From NCBI GenBank assembly GCA_001780165.1, contig MFFQ01000086.1:12039-51347 (forward strand): DNA of 39,309 nucleotides, read 5' to 3'. The notes under the pieces are model-generated. The model was given only the letters and a program-made list of their open reading frames with translations. It had not been told where the DNA came from and made no database searches. The DNA is from Candidatus Eisenbacteria bacterium RBG_16_71_46 (lineage in GTDB: Bacteria; Eisenbacteria; RBG-16-71-46). Below are positions 34,776 through 39,309 of this stretch, piece after piece. Both the position numbers and the translations under genes were made by a program. Position 1 is the stretch's first letter. The number at the start of each line of letters is the position of its first letter.

Positions 34776-36251
34776 CTAGGCGGCGCGGCGCTCGGCGTCG
34801 TCCGCCATCGCTCCGGACTCTCCGTCGTCGCCCGGCAGTGGGTGCTCGACGTCGTCGGCCGTCTCTCCGCGCACCACCTCGCCCAGGGCGTCGAGGCAGG
34901 CGTCGCAGATGCCCACCCGGCGGTCCCGCTCCATGATCTGGAGCGCGGTGTCCTCGGGGAGCGCCGGACGGTAGGGCCGCGGCGAGGAAAGCGCCTCGAA
35001 GATGTCCGCGGCCGCGATCACCTGCGCCGCGAGCGGCACCTGCTCGCCGCGCAGCCCCCGGAAGTAGCCGCGGCCGTCGAGCCGCTCGTGATGCGACGCG
35101 GCGACCTGCGCGATCTGCTGGAAGCCGCGGACGTGGAGCAGGATGCGCAGAGTGTAGTAGGGGTGCAGCCGCACCGCCTCCCACTCCTCGTTGCTGAGCG
35201 AGCCGGGCTTGTCGAGCACCGCGTTCGGCACCGAGAGCTTGCCGATGTCGTGCAGCAGTGCCGCGCGCCGCAGGTCCGAGCGCTCCCGCTCGTCGAATCC
35301 GATCCGCGTGGCGATCTCGAGCGCGTAGTGCGTGACGCGGAACGAGTGCTGGGCGGTGAAGGGGGACTTGGCGTCCACCACCTCGGCGAACCCGAGGGCG
35401 ATGCGGTCGAGGGTGCCGGGGCCGGCCAGGAGCACGGCGCCCCCGGGCTCGCGCTCGGCCACCTCGTGGCGCAGCGCCGCCTCGCCCAGGTCGCGCCAGG
35501 AGGCGAGCGCCGGCTGCATGCCCCGGCAGGCCGAGACCAGCGTGGGGTCGAACCACCGGCCGCTGCGCTGCTCCGCCACCTCCAACGCCGCGGCCGCCCC
35601 CTCGAGCGCCGTGAACACCTCGAGGGTCTGGGCTAGGCACAGGATCCGCGCCTGGAGCGGAATGGCGGCGTGCATCAGGCCGCGCGGCTGGCCGCTGCCG
35701 TCCCAGTGCTCGTCGAGGGAGCGCACCCCGTCGGCGACCCGCGCCCCGAGCCCGATCTGGGTGACGATCGCCGCGCCACGCTCGCAGCGCCGCTCGATGA
35801 GATCGGTGGCCACCGCCGAGCCCGCGCGCGCCAGCGAGACGATCCGCCGCGCCCGCTGGAACCACGGTGCGGACGGCATCGTGTGCGAGAACATGTAGCG
35901 CATGGCCTTGAAGTAGTTGGCCCAGTCGACGCGCTTGAGGTCGTGCTTGGTGAGACGCTCGTCCCCGCCGAACAGCTCGAAGACGCGCGCCGAGTTGCTG
36001 GAGCAGCCGACGTCCTTCAAGAGCAGCGCGTAGTAGAGATCGCGACGGTCGTGCAGCGGCAGGCCGAGGCGGTCGGCGATCTCCATGCCGATCAGGCACG
36101 AGCGCAGCGAATGCCCCATCGGCTGGCCTTCGGTGAGATCGAGCGCGAACGACAGCGCGGCGAGAACTTCGGAGACGCGCACCGCTTCGAGCGAGGAATT
36201 CTGAGCGGATGGAATCACGTTCAAGGTATCGTCGCGCGCGCGGGACGACAT
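34776..36251 (-). CDS. Tandem HD-GYP-type phosphohydrolase, probable c-di-GMP hydrolase
   Basis: The protein has 491 residues. ATG 36251 (AGGA nearby) is preferred over ATG 36266 and the far longer open frame. It has two HD-GYP-like modules. The first (about 45-200) is degenerate: GHSLRSCLIGMEIA, then LLLKDVGC where HD is expected, and DEHWDGSGQPRGL at 170-182. The second (about 288-420) is intact: QHSFRVTHYALEIA, LLHDIGK (His324, Asp325) and HHERLDGRGYF at 377-387, where the last residue of the name-giving GYP is Phe. Such domains cleave cyclic di-GMP. There is no membrane segment and no receiver domain, so the first module may act as sensor. The tail is acidic. No GGDEF protein is nearby. 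Confidence 0.9.
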   Translation of the reverse strand: MSSRARDDTLNVIPSAQNSSLEAVRVSEVLAALSFALDLTEGQPMGHSLRSCLIGMEIADRLGLPLHDRRDLYYALLLKDVGCSSNSARVFELFGGDERLTKHDLKRVDWANYFKAMRYMFSHTMPSAPWFQRARRIVSLARAGSAVATDLIERRCERGAAIVTQIGLGARVADGVRSLDEHWDGSGQPRGLMHAAIPLQARILCLAQTLEVFTALEGAAAALEVAEQRSGRWFDPTLVSACRGMQPALASWRDLGEAALRHEVAEREPGGAVLLAGPGTLDRIALGFAEVVDAKSPFTAQHSFRVTHYALEIATRIGFDERERSDLRRAALLHDIGKLSVPNAVLDKPGSLSNEEWEAVRLHPYYTLRILLHVRGFQQIAQVAASHHERLDGRGYFRGLRGEQVPLAAQVIAAADIFEALSSPRPYRPALPEDTALQIMERDRRVGICDACLDALGEVVRGETADDVEHPLPGDDGESGAMADDAERRAA

Positions 36252-36651
36252 GAGTCCTAACCGCATGAATGCTGATCGAAATCGGTCTTCGCTGTTCGCG
36301 CGGGCGGCAAAATGCACGGCAATGGCGCGGCGCTTTTCACTTCGCACGATGCGGCTGCGCGAAATCCCCCGATGGCGGCGCGGCGCCGGCGCCGGCGGGA
36401 GATCCGATGGCCGGGCGGCACCGTCCGGGGTCGACCGGCGCCGCGCGCGAGGTCCACTCGGGGCCCCTCCGGGAGCGCGCCCGCGGGCGCCCCGCCGGGT
36501 GCCCGCGGCGCCGGATCCGGGCTGGCGAAATGCCCGCCGGAGCCTGTACACTATTCGCGGCTGCCTTTTCAGTGCCCAGATGACCCGGCGCAGCGGCGCG
36601 TCCCCCTGACCGCGTTCCGGTGCCATCAATGCAACCTGCCCAGGAGTTTCC
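36252..36651. other. Divergent intergenic region
   Basis: 400 bp between the HD-GYP gene (minus) and the first secreted EEP gene (plus). Long frames cross it on both strands but read as Arg/Pro/Gly-rich noise. A possible plus-strand -10 (tacact, 36547-36552, within a locally AT-richer spot) lies about 100 bp before the EEP gene. The perfect palindrome gcgcccgcgggcgc is at 36477-36490. The first 60 bp next to the HD-GYP start are less GC-rich and may hold its promoter. Confidence 0.35.
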
Positions 36652-38628
36652 ATGGCCCCCGAGCGATGGTTCCCGGGAGTCGCGCGCGCCTGCGCGCTGG
36701 CCCTCGTCTTCGCCTTCGGCGTCGCGGCCCCGGCCGACGCGCTGAGGATCGTCAACTACAACATCCTCAACTACCCCGGCAGCACCGGGCCCACGCGCGA
36801 CCCCCACTTCCGCACGATCCTGGCCCCCTTGAGCCCGGACGTGGTGGTCGTGCAGGAGATGCAGAGCCAGGCGGGGGTGGACGAGTTCCTCGGGAGCGTG
36901 CTCAACACCCTCGAGCCGGGCGAGTGGGCAGCGGCACCTTTCATCAACGGCGACGACACCGACAACGCGCTGTTCTACAAGCCGGCCAAGGTGCAGTTCC
37001 TCGGGAGCTGGGCGTTCTATCCCCCCGCCACCAGCCTGCGCCTCGTGAACTGCTACAGGCTGAAACCGGTCGGCTACTCGAACGCCTCCACCGAGTTGCG
37101 CATCTACTCGCAGCACCTCAAGGCGTCCACGGGATCCTCGAACGTAAACGCTCGCTTGGCCGAGGCGACCGGAATCCGCGACAGCATGAACGCCATGCCG
37201 CCGGGCACCCACGCCATCCTGCTCGGCGACTTCAACATCTACACCGGCACCGAGCCGGCCTTCACCAAGCTCCTCGAAAGCCAGACCAACAACGTCGGCC
37301 GGCTCTACGACCCGCTCAACGCCCCGCTCATCACCTGGAACACGGCGAGCCTGGCGGCGATTCACTCGCAGTGCCCGTGCCTCACCTGCCCGGGCGGCTT
37401 CGCCGGCGGCGGACTCGACGACCGGTTCGACATGTTCCTGCCCACCTACAACATGAACGACGGCAGCGGACCGGATCTCATCGTATCGAGCTACATCCCG
37501 GTCGGAAACGACGGGCTCCACTACAACGGGAACATCACGGACCCGCCGACCATCCCCGAGGGCGCGGCCTATGCAAACGCGCTGTGGAGCGCCAGCGACC
37601 ACCTGCCGATCCGGGTGGACGTCATGCTGCCGGCCAAGCTCGGAGCACCGGCCGCGCTCGCGCTTGGCACCGTGATCGTCGGCGGCAGCGCCGACCTCGC
37701 GGTCACCAATCCCGCTCCCGCGCCCGCGGACACGCTCGACTACACGCTCTCGGCGCCGGGGGGCTTCGACGCTCCCGGCGGCACGTTCCACCTGCTCGCC
37801 GGGGCGCCCCCCGACCTACGGCCCGTCGCGACGACGGCGGGCTCGCCGGGACCGCGCGCCGGGGACCTGGTGATCGCCTCGAACGACCCCGACGTTCCGA
37901 GCGCGCTGGTGCACCTCACCGCCGACGTGCTCGACCACGCCCAGCCCTCGCTCGATTCGCTCGCGGCCGTCACCGCGGACCTGATCGACTTCGGCGAGCA
38001 CACCACGGGCGGCTTCCAGACGATGCCGGCGCGGGTCCACAACCGCGGCTACAGCTCGCTCCAGGCGAAGCTCTCGGTTGAGAGCGGTGCGATCACCGGC
38101 GGCGCCGGGCGGTTCTCGATCGCGGGCGGCTTCAGCCCGGCGCTGGTCGCGGGCGTGGCCGCCACCTATGACGTCGCCTTCGACGACGCGGGCGCCACGC
38201 AGGATTCGACCTACGAGGCCACGCTCGCCTTCGGCTCGAGCGACGAGCCGCTGCCGGGGGCGACGGCGCGCCCCGGCCTCGCCGTCACGCTGCGCGCCAA
38301 GCCGGCGAGCGGCACCGTGGCCGTGGGCGGCGGCCCGCTGGCCCCGAGCGCGACGGTCCTCTACGCGCCGTTCCCCAACCCGCTCGCCGGGGAGAGCACC
38401 GTGCGCTTCGATCTCGCCGAGCGCGGGATCGCCCGGCTCGAGGTGTTCGATCTCACCGGCCGCCGGGTCGTGACACTCGCCGACCGCGCCTTCGAGCCCG
38501 GGCGCTACAGCGTGCGGTGGAACGGGCGCGACGCCTCCGGCTCCGCGGTGGGGCCCGGCATCTACTTCTTGCGCCTCGCCGGACCTGGACTCCGCGCCCG
38601 GTTCGCGCGACTCGCGGTGGTGCGCTAA
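36652..38628 (+). CDS. Secreted endonuclease/exonuclease/phosphatase-family protein with FlgD/T9SS-like C-terminus
   Basis: The protein has 658 residues. ATG 36652 has AGGAG six bases upstream. A signal peptide (ACALALVFAFGVAAPADA) is followed by an EEP domain: LRIVNYNILNYPG, VVVQEMQS (metal Glu69), LLGDFNIYTG (Asp193, Asn195) and ASDHLPIRVDV (Asp316, His317). This fold cleaves phosphodiesters in nucleic acids or lipids. Residues about 335-550 look like beta-sandwich repeats (LALGTVIVGGSADLAVTN, GDLVIASNDPDVPSALVHLT). The last 95 residues are a FlgD-Ig/T9SS-A-like domain (YAPFPNPLAGESTVRFDLAE, LEVFDLTGRRVVTLADRAF, VGPGIYFLRLAG). That domain is common in FCB-type bacteria and points to secretion or surface attachment. 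The substrate is unknown. Confidence 0.9.
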   Translation: MAPERWFPGVARACALALVFAFGVAAPADALRIVNYNILNYPGSTGPTRDPHFRTILAPLSPDVVVVQEMQSQAGVDEFLGSVLNTLEPGEWAAAPFINGDDTDNALFYKPAKVQFLGSWAFYPPATSLRLVNCYRLKPVGYSNASTELRIYSQHLKASTGSSNVNARLAEATGIRDSMNAMPPGTHAILLGDFNIYTGTEPAFTKLLESQTNNVGRLYDPLNAPLITWNTASLAAIHSQCPCLTCPGGFAGGGLDDRFDMFLPTYNMNDGSGPDLIVSSYIPVGNDGLHYNGNITDPPTIPEGAAYANALWSASDHLPIRVDVMLPAKLGAPAALALGTVIVGGSADLAVTNPAPAPADTLDYTLSAPGGFDAPGGTFHLLAGAPPDLRPVATTAGSPGPRAGDLVIASNDPDVPSALVHLTADVLDHAQPSLDSLAAVTADLIDFGEHTTGGFQTMPARVHNRGYSSLQAKLSVESGAITGGAGRFSIAGGFSPALVAGVAATYDVAFDDAGATQDSTYEATLAFGSSDEPLPGATARPGLAVTLRAKPASGTVAVGGGPLAPSATVLYAPFPNPLAGESTVRFDLAERGIARLEVFDLTGRRVVTLADRAFEPGRYSVRWNGRDASGSAVGPGIYFLRLAGPGLRARFARLAVVR

Positions 38629-38630
38629 CC

Positions 38631-39309
38631 ATGCGCGCGCTCCCGAGAATCCGTCCCGCGCGGCTCGTGGTACTGGCCGCGCTGCTGCTCGCCGCCGCCG
38701 CGCCGCCGCCCGCGCACGCGCTGCGGGTCGTGACCTGGAACCTGTTCCAGTACCCGAGCGGCACGCTGGCGACCCGACAGCCCCACTTCCGCACCGTGAT
38801 GGCGGCCATCAACGCCGACGTGCTGATCACGCAGGAGATCAATTCCGCTGCTGGGCGGGACTCGTTCCTCAACAACGTGCTCAACGTGGTGGAGCCCGGC
38901 CAGTGGTCGGGGACCTGGCTCTCGGTGGGCGCGGGCGAGGGCATGGCGTTCTTCTGGAAGCCCGCAAAGGTCTCGCTCGGCAGCTTCGGGTCGATCGCGA
39001 CCGGCGGGCCCCGCACCGTGATGCTCGCTCTCGCCACGCCGGTGGGCTACAGCTCGCCGACGGCGACGTTCCGCCTCTACTCCTTCCACCTCAAGGCGGG
39101 CCAGTCCGATACCCTGACGCGCCGCATCGAGTGCACCAACCTGCGTAACAGCCTCAACACCGCGCCGGCGGGCACGAACTTCCTGGTCGGCGGTGACTCC
39201 AACTTCTACGGCGCGACCGAGGGCGGCTACATCCGCCTCACCGAATCCCAGGCCGACAACGACGGGCGCTGCAAGGACCCGCTGCTCATGCCGGGCGTCT
39301 GGCACAGCA
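38631..39309 (+). CDS. Second secreted EEP-family protein, partial
   Basis: The frame runs from ATG 38631 off the right edge (226 codons seen). It starts 2 bp after the previous stop, with no ribosome site of its own, so coupling is likely. A signal peptide (RLVVLAALLLAAAAPPPAHA) precedes a paralogue of the upstream EEP domain: LRVVTWNLFQYPSG, VLITQEINSAAG, LYSFHLKAGQSD and FLVGGDSNFYGATEGG. The metal motif reads GDSN here and GDFN in the neighbour. The shared layout, including PHFRT and KPAKV at matching places, shows tandem duplication with strong divergence. Whether it also carries the C-terminal sorting-like domain cannot be seen. Confidence 0.88.
   Translation, partial: MRALPRIRPARLVVLAALLLAAAAPPPAHALRVVTWNLFQYPSGTLATRQPHFRTVMAAINADVLITQEINSAAGRDSFLNNVLNVVEPGQWSGTWLSVGAGEGMAFFWKPAKVSLGSFGSIATGGPRTVMLALATPVGYSSPTATFRLYSFHLKAGQSDTLTRRIECTNLRNSLNTAPAGTNFLVGGDSNFYGATEGGYIRLTESQADNDGRCKDPLLMPGVWHS

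Noticed and set aside
34710-35636. 308-codon plus-strand frame opposite the HD-GYP gene
   Set aside because: It lies over a gene with intact HD and DGRGY motifs and reads as low-complexity antisense sequence.
36477-36490. Perfect palindrome gcgcccgcgggcgc as a regulatory site
   Set aside because: Short self-complementary GC runs are frequent by chance at this base composition, and it has no special position relative to either start.

Overview
The window is a GC-rich (roughly 70 %) bacterial chromosome segment with dense, often overlapping genes. Two secreted endonuclease/exonuclease/phosphatase proteins stand at the right end, and the complete one ends in a FlgD/T9SS-type beta-sandwich of the kind common in the FCB group and Candidatus Eisenbacteria. 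With class II (B12-dependent) ribonucleotide reductase and diderm-type efflux systems (TolC/RND), this suggests an uncultivated diderm such as Eisenbacteria. The lineage is an inference; no rRNA or tRNA gene is present to settle it.

Region 1 (1-13.6 kb) is a copper/silver resistance island on the minus strand, read right to left. It holds a small secreted Cys/His/Met-rich protein (12028-12489), a 127-bp imperfect palindrome, a cusC-cusB-cusA tripartite efflux operon, a cupredoxin-like lipoprotein, a Met-rich periplasmic protein, a stand-alone YHS protein, a small zinc-ribbon protein and a P1B copper ATPase. The ATPase carries a YHS domain and two heavy-metal-binding (HMBD) modules. A truncated GT-C-like membrane protein follows at the left edge. 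A di-haem cytochrome c lipoprotein gene diverges on the plus strand. No CueR-, CsoR- or CusRS-type regulator is visible.

Region 2 (14.3-20.2 kb) is a plus-strand operon resembling E. coli cecR-ybhGFSR: TetR regulator, HlyD-type adaptor, two ABC ATPases and two ABC-2 permeases. Most joints are ATGA overlaps. The two ATPases, which I recall as one fused protein (YbhF) in E. coli, are separate genes here, and their degenerate motifs are complementary. A promoter and a palindromic operator candidate precede the TetR gene.

Region 3 (20.2-24.6 kb, minus strand) is a defence remnant: an in-frame chimera of the HsdM N-terminus and HsdR C-terminus, then the DarT/DarG DNA ADP-ribosylation toxin-antitoxin pair (ATGA overlap) and a small membrane protein. 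Upstream is about 1.37 kb of compositionally odd sequence with degenerate 45-bp tandem repeats.

Region 4 (24.6-34.7 kb, plus strand) holds nrdJ with a structured leader, a Ca2+/H+ antiporter, a DinB-like protein, a PolX-type helix-hairpin-helix protein, a Na+/Ca2+-exchanger-like protein and an overlapping PII-type Ca2+ ATPase. Region 5 (34.7-39.3 kb) has a tandem HD-GYP-type protein on the minus strand and the two secreted EEP-family proteins, the second cut by the window end.

The best candidates for something new are the HsdM::HsdR scar beside DarTG, the 45-bp repeat tract, the nrdJ leader hairpin, the Met/Gly-rich insertion in CusA and the large palindrome in the copper island.
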